A DNA stretch of 64,000 bases from Perkinsela sp. pyNocScin1 (lineage: Eukaryota; Euglenozoa; Kinetoplastea; Prokinetoplastida; Perkinselidae): the NCBI GenBank assembly GCA_964019655.1, contig CAXHTR010000008.1:1-64000 (forward strand), given 5' to 3'. The position numbers and the translations under genes are program-made. Shown here in pieces: positions 53,137 to 61,963 of the stretch (positions within the stretch are counted from its first letter, which is position 1; every line of letters starts with the position of its first letter). Below the pieces are notes generated by a model. The model worked only from the letters and a program-made list of their open reading frames with translations, ran no database searches and was not told the DNA's origin.

Positions 53137-54132
53137 TTATACATTCAGAACAAAGGCGAAGAGAACTATCCAGCATAGAATGGTCCGGACAAAGTCCGCG
53201 TTGAGGTTCACGAACGAGAACGCTGAGGCGACGCGACCTCGTTCCCATCGCTTGTACTGGAAGCCGAAGCGAATCTCGAGGGACTGGTCAAATTGCTCTT
53301 TACTCGCCCACGGCCCACGCTCGAAGTGCTTCTGAAGTAACCTTCGCGTCTCCTCGGGCATTCGACGAATGATTCCTTCGAAAAATATACGCTCGTAGTT
53401 TTGCGGTAGATAGAAGCGGTCAAATATGACCTCTTTGCACTTGACAAGCCCTCGGGTGCCATCAAGTGAAAACCATTGAATGAGGTCTGGCGTGAGATCC
53501 GGCAGGCTCAACGTGTGACAGCCCCACTTTCTTGCTACTTCGAAGTACTTGTGGATGAGAAGCCCGAAGTACCGCCGCGCCTCAGTTCGGATCTCAATGC
53601 GCAGCTCTAACGGGTTCGAATTTCGGTTCAGAACTGGAAATTTTCTCCGACGTGCAACACAGACACCGGGATGCGCCTTGCACACTCGCAGGTAATCGTT
53701 CGGAGCCTTCGCGAAATCCTCTTCAGAGAGGTTCCATTCGCCCACGTCTCCACCAATTTTTATTCGTGAATATGCATTCTGTGGAAAGGCCCGGCGATAC
53801 ACAGGTCGGTTATTTCCCTCTTCTACTTCGACATCAGTGTTGTAGATGTAGGTGAGCCACTTTCGCATGTGTTTTAAGAGTGATGCAAAGAACCCTTCGA
53901 TTTCTTCTTCTGCTTCGTCGCTTTCCGGATGATTAACAGCACTCGATGAAAGGAGAATGTTGGCTATCCCAGTTGTAGGCGAATAGATTTGCAGCTCTTC
54001 TTCGGAAATCGTATAATTCGCCTGATTCCACGGGACAGGGTTATCAAAGCCTATCTGGAAGTTTGGAAAGACAGTGCTTTCCTCTCCATCGCTCAATGAG
54101 GCAGCGCCATGTGCCCTTGCATTGCGATGCAT
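53137..54132 (-). CDS. Hypothetical protein with C-terminal membrane anchor (possibly 3' part of a frameshifted gene)
   Basis: The frame is open from 54,396 (GTG; first ATG 54,390). The stretch before 54,132 looks like a shadow of the better frame at 54,143-54,421, so I list the ATG at 54,132 (MHRNARAHGAASLSDGEES), giving 331 residues. An acidic segment (HPESDEAEEEIEGFF) precedes a mixed alpha/beta body with GIIRRMPEETRRLLQKHFERG. The last 16 residues (RTILCWIVLFAFVLNV) form a hydrophobic tail anchor, so the protein probably sits in a membrane with its bulk in the cytosol. The family is unknown. A one-base change in an A6 run (54,149-54,154) would fuse it to the upstream frame. Confidence 0.5.
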   Translation of the reverse strand: MHRNARAHGAASLSDGEESTVFPNFQIGFDNPVPWNQANYTISEEELQIYSPTTGIANILLSSSAVNHPESDEAEEEIEGFFASLLKHMRKWLTYIYNTDVEVEEGNNRPVYRRAFPQNAYSRIKIGGDVGEWNLSEEDFAKAPNDYLRVCKAHPGVCVARRRKFPVLNRNSNPLELRIEIRTEARRYFGLLIHKYFEVARKWGCHTLSLPDLTPDLIQWFSLDGTRGLVKCKEVIFDRFYLPQNYERIFFEGIIRRMPEETRRLLQKHFERGPWASKEQFDQSLEIRFGFQYKRWERGRVASAFSFVNLNADFVRTILCWIVLFAFVLNV

Positions 54133-54142
54133 TTCTTCACGG

Positions 54143-54421
54143 TTACCGAAAAAATCTTCGGATGATTTTTGAGAGCGACATACGGCGCATAGAGCTTCGT
54201 GATGCGGGTGATTCGCTCGGATACGCGTCGTACGGCATGGGGCTGCTTTCATACACATTCTCGTAGACACTGTCGCTTTGCGGCGTTGCGGTTCCTTCCT
54301 GTTCCATCGCAAGAAGGACGTCTTCAAGGTGCTGCACAATACCACGATGCCGCGACTCGTGGTATCGCCCACGAGGCTGGTGTGGGGCATCGACACAAAC
54401 GTAAAGGGAGATGAAATTCAT
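54143..54421 (-). CDS. Hypothetical N-terminal fragment, probably fused to the next frame by a one-base shift
   Basis: A 92-codon frame with an ATG at 54,421 reads like protein: MNFISLYVCVDAPHQ, then GIVQHLEDVLLAMEQEGT, a Ser/Tyr/Pro-acidic stretch (SDSVYENVYESSPMPYDAYP) and a basic end MRRMSLSKIIRRFFR before a TAA at 54,143. The minus strand has T6 just before the stop. With five T the frame would run on without a break into GNREEMHRN of the 53,137-54,132 ORF. Either the genome or the assembly has an indel here, or the two are separate proteins only 10 bases apart. Upstream codon choice favours this frame over the overlapping one. Confidence 0.4.
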   Translation of the reverse strand: MNFISLYVCVDAPHQPRGRYHESRHRGIVQHLEDVLLAMEQEGTATPQSDSVYENVYESSPMPYDAYPSESPASRSSMRRMSLSKIIRRFFR

Positions 54422-54638
54422 CGTTCGGACTGTATGCTCTGGTGCATTATAAGAAACCTGAAATCGAATGAATAATTAAATACTCCTCGAATGCGGTGGA
54501 TGATCGTAAGGATCTCTTGTAAGAGGTAGGGCCTTCAAATCAAACTGCTTGAGGCACTTGCTATGCTCACTTTGCCCAAGGGAAGCAAGAAAATGTACAA
54601 CTTGTACCATTTGAGGGTCATCTACATCCACTGGGTTA

Positions 54639-55202
54639 TCATGAGGACCTTCTTGAACGAAAAAACGCTTTCAGAGAGGCGCTTGAGTGAAGATGGGAAG
54701 GTTTCACACAATCAACCACAAGTGTATTCCCTGAGGCGCTGTCGATTTTTGCTGTGTGCCGACTCTGAATAATTTTGAACCGACGGAAAATTCGCTTCGC
54801 GAAGCCTTTTTCTCGCTGCTCGAGGTGGTGCCGGAAGCGTTCGACACGTTCAGGGCCGACATTCGTATTCTCGTCGTATTCCTTCGAATTTTCTCGCTGT
54901 GCTGCAGCATTTTTCTTGAGATCAGCAAGGTCTTGTGCTTCTCGCATTGACCGCCAATAGGCGCTTTCATTGATCAGATCCTGCGGACGTGCTGTGGGTG
55001 ATTCAGTGTTGCGCAACCTCGCGTGATTTCGAATTTTTTTCAGGTACTCATGATTTCGGAAAAATTCTGCTTTCTCATCAGGCGTCATTTCATCGAGCTT
55101 GCGATCAATCATTGGATCTCGGAGGCGGAGCTCGTTCAGTGCCTTTTTATTGCTCTGATATCGAAATATCGCAGAATCTAGGAGCCAGAGAGACTGTTTC
55201 AT
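54639..55202 (-). CDS. Hypothetical charged helical protein
   Basis: A 187-residue protein, almost all helical and very rich in Arg, Lys, Glu and Asn. The first 20 residues (MKQSLWLLDSAIFRYQSNKK) are amphipathic and poor in acids, perhaps a mitochondrial signal. Residues ~35-95 hold DEMTPDEKAEFFRNHEYLKKI, then a long coiled segment MREAQDLADLKKNAAAQRENS. The C terminus is basic (KAFFRSRRSS). The style resembles small lineage-specific mitochondrial ribosomal or RNA-processing subunits, but no family is identified. The gene lies about 105 bases downstream of UMP1 in the transcription order. Confidence 0.55.
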   Translation of the reverse strand: MKQSLWLLDSAIFRYQSNKKALNELRLRDPMIDRKLDEMTPDEKAEFFRNHEYLKKIRNHARLRNTESPTARPQDLINESAYWRSMREAQDLADLKKNAAAQRENSKEYDENTNVGPERVERFRHHLEQREKGFAKRIFRRFKIIQSRHTAKIDSASGNTLVVDCVKPSHLHSSASLKAFFRSRRSS

Positions 55203-55308
55203 CTACATCAATATATATATGCCTATGGGGAAAAGAGAATAGTGGTGGAAGTGTCGAGTTTGATATAAGATGCACAAGGAAATGGACACTCGGTGATAAT
55301 ACTGCCAG

Positions 55309-55605
55309 CTACATCATCCTCTTTTGGAAGATCTGGTAGGGTTCAGACAGCAGCTGCGTCGAGTGCTCTGGCTGGTTGAGGACATCTGTCCAGTCAATTG
55401 TTCCGATGCGATTTTCCTCAATTTCGACGAGCAAGTTGGAGCTCCGTAGCCCCCCAGTACGCTGATTTGTAGCAAGGCGCTGCATATCGATCATGGACCT
55501 GGCCTGGAACGCTAAACCAAAGAGTGAGCCAGTGTGCTTCATTTTTTCAGTACGTTCTGAAGATTCGAATAGATCCAAAGAATTTTTTGCCTGGAGCGAA
55601 TCCAT
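55309..55605 (-). CDS. UMP1: Proteasome maturation protein UMP1/POMP
   Basis: A 98-residue protein. The C-terminal half follows UMP1/POMP, the chaperone that assembles 20S half-proteasomes and is then degraded: SLFGLAFQARSMIDMQRLA aligns with GLFAPLKLQMEFKAVQQVQRLPF, then RSSNLLVEI (human SSNLSLDVL), IGTIDWTDVLNQPE (human IGFEDILNDP) and SEPYQIFQKRM (human GEPHLMVEYKLGL). The frame is open to 55,647, but the ATG at 55,605 (MDSLQAKNSLDLF) is preceded by T8-CATTTTCGATTACAAG-CAA, a clear pyrimidine tract plus AG. The match is moderate because the family is short and variable. Alpha1, alpha6 and RPT3 lie elsewhere in the window. Confidence 0.72.
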   Translation of the reverse strand: MDSLQAKNSLDLFESSERTEKMKHTGSLFGLAFQARSMIDMQRLATNQRTGGLRSSNLLVEIEENRIGTIDWTDVLNQPEHSTQLLSEPYQIFQKRMM

Positions 55606-55790
55606 TTGCTTGTAATCGAAAATGAAAAAAAAGGCCACAAGTTGCATAATGCATGGGTGAAATTCTATGCTTGCTCAAAAGGAGTATCAGGTTCATTTCG
55701 CATCTTTCAACTATAAATTGCCTCTGTCACCACAAGACTGCGCACACGACCATGATAACAACTTGCATGTACTCTCATATCTGTACTCTA

Positions 55791-57359
55791 CTATTTTTGT
55801 TTCGAATTAGTACTCTGCGCATGCATACGAGCGCTAGAGACCCACATTTTCATGGTAGAGATAGTCTCTGTTGCCCTTTGTTCATTCAGCGCACGGCCCA
55901 ATGTCAAATCTTTTATGTACGGATCTTGAATACACATATACAGAAATGTATTGCCTATCTTCGTCCTGTCCCAACTGAGTGACTTTCTCGTGACACCTCT
56001 ATTCAAGCTAACGACATCTCTTGCCCAGTCAAAATACGTTGTATAGTACTCGAAGAATCCGTAAATGAGCTCACTGAGTACTTGGCTCTGTTTATCGACA
56101 TAACCGAGACTTTTGAATAGTTTCGTGTAGTCTTCACACTCCCCTGGTATCGCTGGGATGGTCTCGGGATCTACATACGCTAAAAAGTTCTTTTCGAAAG
56201 TGATGTAATAAATCCACATAATTACCCAGGCATACGAGCATAAGTAGCCCTGCCGCCCGTCGTTGACACTCGCTGTCTTAGACCAGCACTTTACATACAG
56301 AGCTCCTTGTCTCGCGATGTTGCTCTGAAAGAGGTACTGTCGTATGAGCCAAGAATTTCGGATGCCGCGCTCGTCAAATGAGAGGTCGAAGTCGACAGTA
56401 GAGGCCTTCGGCGGATTGAAGAAATGGGGCCTTAGGAATTTAGAAAAAGGGACAACGGATGCATATGCTCTAAGAACGCTCTGTGGGCTCGGTGCGTAGT
56501 ATTGCATAAGATTTGTTTTAAGGTTCGGTTGGTTAAGGTTTGTCACTGAATCGACATACATGAGATTCGAATCTTCTGCAATAGCCTGAATTTTGGAGAT
56601 CTTTTCGGCAGAGTGCTCCAGCGGAACGCTTATATCTAGACCTGTGATGTTTGATCGACGAAATCTCCCCTTTTTATGCTTGACAACAGGGACTTTCGCG
56701 TGAACAATAGGTAATACAGACATATGGTGCCACCCAATGACCTTTAGAAGCTTTACGAACTTTCTCACGAACATGGGGGCAAAAGACGTGATTGGCCGAG
56801 TGGTCCCACTCGCTCCTTTCGCGGGGATATAGCAAAAGTCTACATCAGATTTTCCGTCCCAGAAACCAAAGGCGAGAGCACCACCAAAAATGTAAAGCTT
56901 CAACGACATCTGTTCGTAGAGCGCAGAAATAGCGGGGACCTTATCGACGATCCAGGCTTCAAATATTTTGGTGACAAGCTGAAGCTCGTCGTACGCACCC
57001 ATGAGAAATGTCCACTGGTCTGCAGATGGCATTGTGTCCCAAATGCTGTCCTGGAAGATAAACAAACCGACCTTCTTCAGGTCAGGACACACCCTCGCTT
57101 CGGCCCGCTGACGAGACCACCACGTATCGCAATCGTCGGATTCATTTTTTAAACTTTCGATGCTTTTTATGCGATTTTGCGATGCTGATTCGAGAGAAAG
57201 ACTTTTCATATCAGATACAAGCGAATTCTTCCCTTCATCAACCATGAGAGTTTCTGTAGCACATTGCTGTTTTGGGTTCATGAGTTTATACTTTTCCATT
57301 GGTTCAAGCGGGCATATGACCACTGGTTCTTTTGCTCGCCTTCTTTGGGCCTTGGGCAT
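55791..57359 (-). CDS. Non-canonical poly(A) polymerase / terminal uridylyltransferase family protein
   Basis: A 522-residue DNA polymerase-beta-like nucleotidyltransferase. The helical turn and first two catalytic Asp lie in FGGALAFGFWDGKSDVDFCYI (about 154-174). The third is in NITGLDISVPLEH (about 237-249). The C-terminal PAP-associated domain includes YLCSYAWVIMWIYY and DPYIKDLTLGRAL, near the DPFexxxNxgR-type signature that contacts the nucleotide. Such enzymes add A or U tails to RNA; kinetoplastids have several (KPAP1, RET1, RET2, TUT3 and others). The length is near that of KPAP1, but base preference and compartment cannot be read from sequence. The N terminus is basic (MPKAQRRRAKEP) without a strong presequence. 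Confidence 0.82.
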   Translation of the reverse strand: MPKAQRRRAKEPVVICPLEPMEKYKLMNPKQQCATETLMVDEGKNSLVSDMKSLSLESASQNRIKSIESLKNESDDCDTWWSRQRAEARVCPDLKKVGLFIFQDSIWDTMPSADQWTFLMGAYDELQLVTKIFEAWIVDKVPAISALYEQMSLKLYIFGGALAFGFWDGKSDVDFCYIPAKGASGTTRPITSFAPMFVRKFVKLLKVIGWHHMSVLPIVHAKVPVVKHKKGRFRRSNITGLDISVPLEHSAEKISKIQAIAEDSNLMYVDSVTNLNQPNLKTNLMQYYAPSPQSVLRAYASVVPFSKFLRPHFFNPPKASTVDFDLSFDERGIRNSWLIRQYLFQSNIARQGALYVKCWSKTASVNDGRQGYLCSYAWVIMWIYYITFEKNFLAYVDPETIPAIPGECEDYTKLFKSLGYVDKQSQVLSELIYGFFEYYTTYFDWARDVVSLNRGVTRKSLSWDRTKIGNTFLYMCIQDPYIKDLTLGRALNEQRATETISTMKMWVSSARMHAQSTNSKQK

Positions 57360-57453
57360 TGTAAATGTGTACCAAAATCACCTGAAAGAGCTTATGAATA
57401 TTATGTGAAAGCGCAGCATTTTTTGGATGATAAAGTATAAGGTGCTCTCAAAA

Positions 57454-60306
57454 TTACGAAAATTTAGAAAACATGTTTGAAAAGAATGTGTTTTCCCTGG
57501 GAGCGCTCTTTTGCACTTTGGTACGGTCCAAAGCCTCTGATCTTATGAACCTCTTGCGATCTATTCCATGCGATTTCTTTGTATCAAATTGTTGTTGTAT
57601 GATTTTGAGATCCTCGTGTGATTCAATGTGCTGCACCCGCACTTTTCTAATCTTGTCACCTTCCTTCCATTCTGAGCGATTTCTTGCAATGGCAAATTTG
57701 TGAGCGCTTTCCGGAGAGTCCATGTGCACAAGCACCAAGGTTTGTTTTTTCTGATGCACTATCTGGAGATTTAATGCAGAAAAAATAGGACTCATCCACG
57801 CTTGTATATGATTTGTACCGAGACCTGTCGGTAAATTGCATATGTATACATATATTGTACCCAAAGGCGATATGTTGCTGTCGTATGAAGCACATGTCGG
57901 TGAAAACGAAGAGGTCCACGCGTGAAAATCTTTTCTCTGCATATATACGCGCATCTCATCACTAAGCTCTATCCACCTGTTGACGATGCTCGGTATGATT
58001 CGTGAGCTACAAATCTGTATTTCCGTAGAAGCGCTTGAGGGCACAACCAAGGACTGTACGAGAACTAAAATTTCGGCATATAATCTCTTTAAAATAGCGG
58101 ACTCTAGGGCCTTCATATTCATGACGTGCTCATTATCACTTTTGGGAGCATAAAGTGAGCTACGAAGACTCTCAAAGCTTTTCGCAAAATCTTTCTGATG
58201 TCTTTTCTGGATTTTTGAAAGCTGCACCGAATCAATAGAGTACAAGCACTCTTGTAAAGTGGAGAGCGATGCATTATCATGACCGTAATACGCTAAATCA
58301 AATGTCCTCATCATCGATCTCCATTCACTTAAAATTACACGAGCTGTGCTTGAATGCTTCTGAACGACGCTTTCTTTACCGTTGCCCTCGTTTGCGAAAT
58401 GATGAACAGTTACAAAAAGGATTTTGAGCGTGTACTCGATTTCATCTTTCACCATAGCGTAAGAAATGGGACCAGCTCCTTGACGATTTGATGAGTACTT
58501 GATAAGACTTGATATACTCTCAAAACACCTTGAACTTATTTGACTCATACAGTCATTGTCGCTTGTGCTTCCAGAAATGAGCGAGAGCATCAAAAGGGAA
58601 AGAGCATCTGCTGTACAACATGGCATAGTTTCTCTAACACTTATTCCTGATGATAGTAACGAAAGAGCTTCACAATCTGAATGTACTCCTGGAAGAAGGA
58701 ACTCTCTATGTAGCTCGAGCCCGGGCGATAGAGCGTGGCGAAAACGATCAACCTTCATTTTTCCAAGCAGCATGAGTATGTTTTCATGCTCTTCGGGCGA
58801 TGTACACTGTCCTTGAATCGGATTGATATCTACGCGCTGTATCAAATGATAAACCAGCATGACAACTTCCGACCAGATGCAATTTGAAGAGAAATGTGCT
58901 TGAAGTGCATAGGTTACCAGACAAGGAATTATATTGAATGCATATGCAGCGAAAGAAAGAGGACCCTCTGAGTGCGCAAAATGATCGCAACCTTTCACTG
59001 TGAGTCGTAGAAGTGCGATGTACTGGACGAGTATTGAGGCGTCTGTAGAAAAATGGCATTCTAGGATGCCATTCTTCGAATGTGTGAAAGCACGTTTGAT
59101 TGACTTCTTCAAGCTGGGTCGAAACAAATTTGGATGCGTTTGCACACTTTGGGACCATGCGTTGTTGAAGCATGTTGAAAATGTAGAGTCGCTCAATTGC
59201 TGCAGATCTTTCCGTACTTGATGGCTCAGAAAAAGTAGAGCTATATTATGCTGACTTGCTCTATTTAATGCCCGTTCACACAAGAAAAAGGGAAGTATTT
59301 TGAGAACTTGAGAAAGTTTCGGGGATAATTTTCGTTGAGCGAACTCATTCTCCAGGCACTTTACATTTCCGTATTCCCACATGATGTACTCTATCCAGTC
59401 TCTCGAAGAGAAGCTATCAGATCTGCAGCGCTTCTCATATGCTGCCCTTCTTTTCAGGGACTCTTGAAAAATTGCATTTTCGAGTAAAGCTGTATTTACG
59501 GCATCTTTTTCCGAAGAAATGGGCTCCCACTTCATGTATGCGTTGAAGTTATCTCTCCATTTGCTGGTCCCGCAGAGCAGTTCGCACTGGTATGAGTCCC
59601 TTAACAGCTCCTGCGCAATTTCGAACAGCAATGAATGTGACTTTGTATATCGAGATGATTCCAAGATATGATGGAGCGTTTCTCGATAAAAATGTAGGAT
59701 TTGAGAGCATGCTTGAAGGTGATGGACAGATTGAGTTTCATCTTTGCTCTCGGTATGCTGGTGGCTAGGAAGAGCCATACAGCGAACCAGAAAGAGGTGT
59801 AGCCCATCAGAGAATGAGTCTAGTACATCTGCCATAGGTTCTATCGCATCGACTTTAGCGTCTTTCTTGAAAATAAGCTCAAAGATAGCAACTATCAAGT
59901 TTTCGATTCCTGGCTTGCTATCGTGCTTACCTCGGGTATCTTGGACTCGTGAGGCGCGAAAGATGATGCCACCGATGCATAGGCGAAGAAGCCAAGGATG
60001 CTTTGTGAGACTGAAAGCGCATTTTTCTGGATCTTTGCTGTTCTTTTCAAAATAAGTGATGAGATCCACCATCATCTTTCGCCGCTCTAATTCCTGGAGA
60101 TCTAAAAACTTCGAAATGGAATCAATTTGCGATGCACGAGGTTCATCGGCTTGGATCTCGTTGACAGAGGCCATCTCCAGGGGGTCCATTTGCTGTGTTA
60201 TATTTTTTGGAAAGTCTACAACATGAACTGCATCACGCTTGCGAATTCGTGCGGCTAATAGCTTGCATAGTGTATATATTTTTCGCAGTGGTTTTTCTTC
60301 ACACAT
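57454..60306 (-). CDS. Large helical protein with C-terminal RRM-like domain (HAT-RRM layout, SART3-like?)
   Basis: The 950-residue protein is mainly helical. A HAT-like motif is seen at about 307-318 (RDWIEYIMWEYGNVKCLENEF; the W-x2-Y-x3-E pattern). Near the C terminus (about 838-905) an RRM-like fold reads TIYVYICNLPTGLGTNHIQAW, then TLVLVHMDSPESAHKFAIA, with beta1, alpha1, beta3 and alpha2 of an RRM. A basic, Lys-rich tail follows. HAT helices followed by RRMs and a basic tail recall SART3/Prp24, which recycles U4/U6 snRNPs, but only one HAT unit is clear. Other helical scaffolds with an RRM remain possible. The gene is intact and has no targeting signal. Confidence 0.45.
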   Translation of the reverse strand: MCEEKPLRKIYTLCKLLAARIRKRDAVHVVDFPKNITQQMDPLEMASVNEIQADEPRASQIDSISKFLDLQELERRKMMVDLITYFEKNSKDPEKCAFSLTKHPWLLRLCIGGIIFRASRVQDTRGKHDSKPGIENLIVAIFELIFKKDAKVDAIEPMADVLDSFSDGLHLFLVRCMALPSHQHTESKDETQSVHHLQACSQILHFYRETLHHILESSRYTKSHSLLFEIAQELLRDSYQCELLCGTSKWRDNFNAYMKWEPISSEKDAVNTALLENAIFQESLKRRAAYEKRCRSDSFSSRDWIEYIMWEYGNVKCLENEFAQRKLSPKLSQVLKILPFFLCERALNRASQHNIALLFLSHQVRKDLQQLSDSTFSTCFNNAWSQSVQTHPNLFRPSLKKSIKRAFTHSKNGILECHFSTDASILVQYIALLRLTVKGCDHFAHSEGPLSFAAYAFNIIPCLVTYALQAHFSSNCIWSEVVMLVYHLIQRVDINPIQGQCTSPEEHENILMLLGKMKVDRFRHALSPGLELHREFLLPGVHSDCEALSLLSSGISVRETMPCCTADALSLLMLSLISGSTSDNDCMSQISSRCFESISSLIKYSSNRQGAGPISYAMVKDEIEYTLKILFVTVHHFANEGNGKESVVQKHSSTARVILSEWRSMMRTFDLAYYGHDNASLSTLQECLYSIDSVQLSKIQKRHQKDFAKSFESLRSSLYAPKSDNEHVMNMKALESAILKRLYAEILVLVQSLVVPSSASTEIQICSSRIIPSIVNRWIELSDEMRVYMQRKDFHAWTSSFSPTCASYDSNISPLGTIYVYICNLPTGLGTNHIQAWMSPIFSALNLQIVHQKKQTLVLVHMDSPESAHKFAIARNRSEWKEGDKIRKVRVQHIESHEDLKIIQQQFDTKKSHGIDRKRFIRSEALDRTKVQKSAPRENTFFSNMFSKFS

Positions 60307-60328
60307 TAATCATTGTAGAAAAAGAAGT

Positions 60329-60514
60329 ATGAAAATCAAGAATAAGTCGCACGTCTATCTGGAAGCCATGAGCACTGACGAACTCTCTGCAGACGAGAGA
60401 CGTACATGCTTGCTTTCTCGAGAGCTTCAATTGGTTAGAATGAATATCAGAAGGCCCAATAGCTTATCCCCACACTCCTTTCTTCTTTTTTGTCAACCTT
60501 CCTCGAATATCTAG
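60329..60514 (+). CDS. Small plus-strand ORF inside the minus cluster (doubtful)
   Basis: A 61-codon ATG frame lies in the 157-base gap between the HAT-RRM gene and the RING gene and overlaps the RING 3' end on the opposite strand. Its middle (EAMSTDELSADERRTCLLSR) reads like protein, but the rest does not, and its orientation opposes the cluster. I list it only as a possible antisense small gene. Confidence 0.15.
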   Translation: MKIKNKSHVYLEAMSTDELSADERRTCLLSRELQLVRMNIRRPNSLSPHSFLLFCQPSSNI

Positions 60515-61951
60515 GGGTACTTGCCCATATGATCTATGAAGACTCGGAAAGTTTACTTCCGAGTTTGCCTTCGCTTCCCGAGGTACCTTATCGCTTGTCT
60601 GTACCCTTTCAGTTCTGGGGAGGCTTTCTTTTTCGCCTTGTTTGTCGTGTTTTTTTTCACATTCGAGTGGCTGAACCGTTTTCACTCCTTGTGGAGTTCG
60701 AGAGCTGATGAAATCGTGATGCTTTGAGCCACTCATAACAATGCTTCTGTACCTTGAGTTCTGTGTTCTCTGCGCTGAACCAAAAGGCGAGATTTCTCGT
60801 ACAGGGCTTGGGATTTCTACATTCTGCGTGATAAACATGCTATCAAATACCTGGCCCAAGTCAGCATAGTCGTCCCTGTGATTGCTTGATAAAATAGAGA
60901 ACTTCTTCAGGTCAACCTTCTTTTGATGAGTAACAAAGTCGAAAATGACCACATTTGACCGAAATTCTACCGAATGAACACCAATCCTGCTTATTGGCCC
61001 TGCTCCCAACCTCGGATCGAAGCAAAATCCTAAAGAAGTAGGGTTTAAGGGGATTTTCTTCTGAGCTCGGGTTTTGTGTGCACTTACGCTATGTGCTTGC
61101 AACTCGATTTCTGAAGAGAATGTGCGCGCAATGAGATCTTCTCGGCTACACGCAGGGTGCTTGCAGATGTAATGATCATTTTCAAAGTGTTTGCAGAGTC
61201 TTCTTCTGTCTTGAAAATATCTGTTTGGTGATGCTTGTTCACATAGGTCACAAGCAATGTGCGCTTCGCGCATGTGCCGAGAAAATATTTCGATATCATA
61301 GAAATACTTTCGACAAAAAAGGCAGAAAATGTGTCCTAGGAAGGCTTTTGAGTTATGCAAAAGCTCCCCTTTCAAGTGAAGGTCTAGCTCTGATACATCA
61401 TATAATTCCTGTTCAATGAGAAAGCAAGGTTTGCTTTCCAGGCAAGATTCACAATACACTTTTTTATGAACCTTAGAGACATGATTTTTTAATGAAGCCA
61501 TGTTTGCAAAGGTAGGGCCTCCTTTGTCCCAGCATTGTTTGAACGGGCAGCGAAAGCTCTCGAGCTGGTGGATATGGGAAAGAATTGCCCCATCATTATA
61601 CATAATTCCGGAGGATTTCTCAACATGTCGTGCTACATCTTTCTCCCTCGAGATGGGTGTGATGTGTATGAAATGTGAAACAGCTCGACACACAGGACAG
61701 GATAGGTCCCCATACTTTCGTATTCGTAGGGCACATAAATAACAAGTCATGTGACTGCATGAGTAATATGCCCGAATCGCAATATTTTCTGAACAAATGA
61801 TGCATTCTTCACATGTTTCCCGAAGCTCGAGATTAGTAGGTGGTGAAAAATGCCGCTCTATATCAAACTCTCTCGAAGCTATCATATTATTCATTAAGCC
61901 ATGGATATTAAGCGTTTTAGTATAAGTTGTGAAAATGTGTGATCTAAACAT
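60464..61951 (-). CDS. ZNF598/Hel2-like RING E3 ubiquitin ligase
   Basis: The first ATG of the frame is at 61,951 (the codon at 61,957 is TTG), giving 495 residues. A C-terminal-like RING near the N terminus reads CEECIICSENIAIRAYYSCSHMTCYLC, then CPVCRAVS. It is followed by a series of C2H2-type fingers: RCPFKQCWDKGG with HVSKVHKKVYCESC, IFCLFCRKYFYDIEIFSRHMRE, and YICKHPACSREDLIARTF with LQAHSVSAHK. This RING plus zinc-finger order is that of ZNF598/Hel2, which ubiquitylates small-subunit ribosomal proteins on collided ribosomes. The C-terminal ~180 residues are disordered, ending in a Lys-rich tail. Confidence 0.85.
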   Translation of the reverse strand: MFRSHIFTTYTKTLNIHGLMNNMIASREFDIERHFSPPTNLELRETCEECIICSENIAIRAYYSCSHMTCYLCALRIRKYGDLSCPVCRAVSHFIHITPISREKDVARHVEKSSGIMYNDGAILSHIHQLESFRCPFKQCWDKGGPTFANMASLKNHVSKVHKKVYCESCLESKPCFLIEQELYDVSELDLHLKGELLHNSKAFLGHIFCLFCRKYFYDIEIFSRHMREAHIACDLCEQASPNRYFQDRRRLCKHFENDHYICKHPACSREDLIARTFSSEIELQAHSVSAHKTRAQKKIPLNPTSLGFCFDPRLGAGPISRIGVHSVEFRSNVVIFDFVTHQKKVDLKKFSILSSNHRDDYADLGQVFDSMFITQNVEIPSPVREISPFGSAQRTQNSRYRSIVMSGSKHHDFISSRTPQGVKTVQPLECEKKHDKQGEKESLPRTERVQTSDKVPREAKANSEVNFPSLHRSYGQVPLDIRGRLTKKKKGVWG

Positions 61952-61963
61952 TCGCAAATGATT

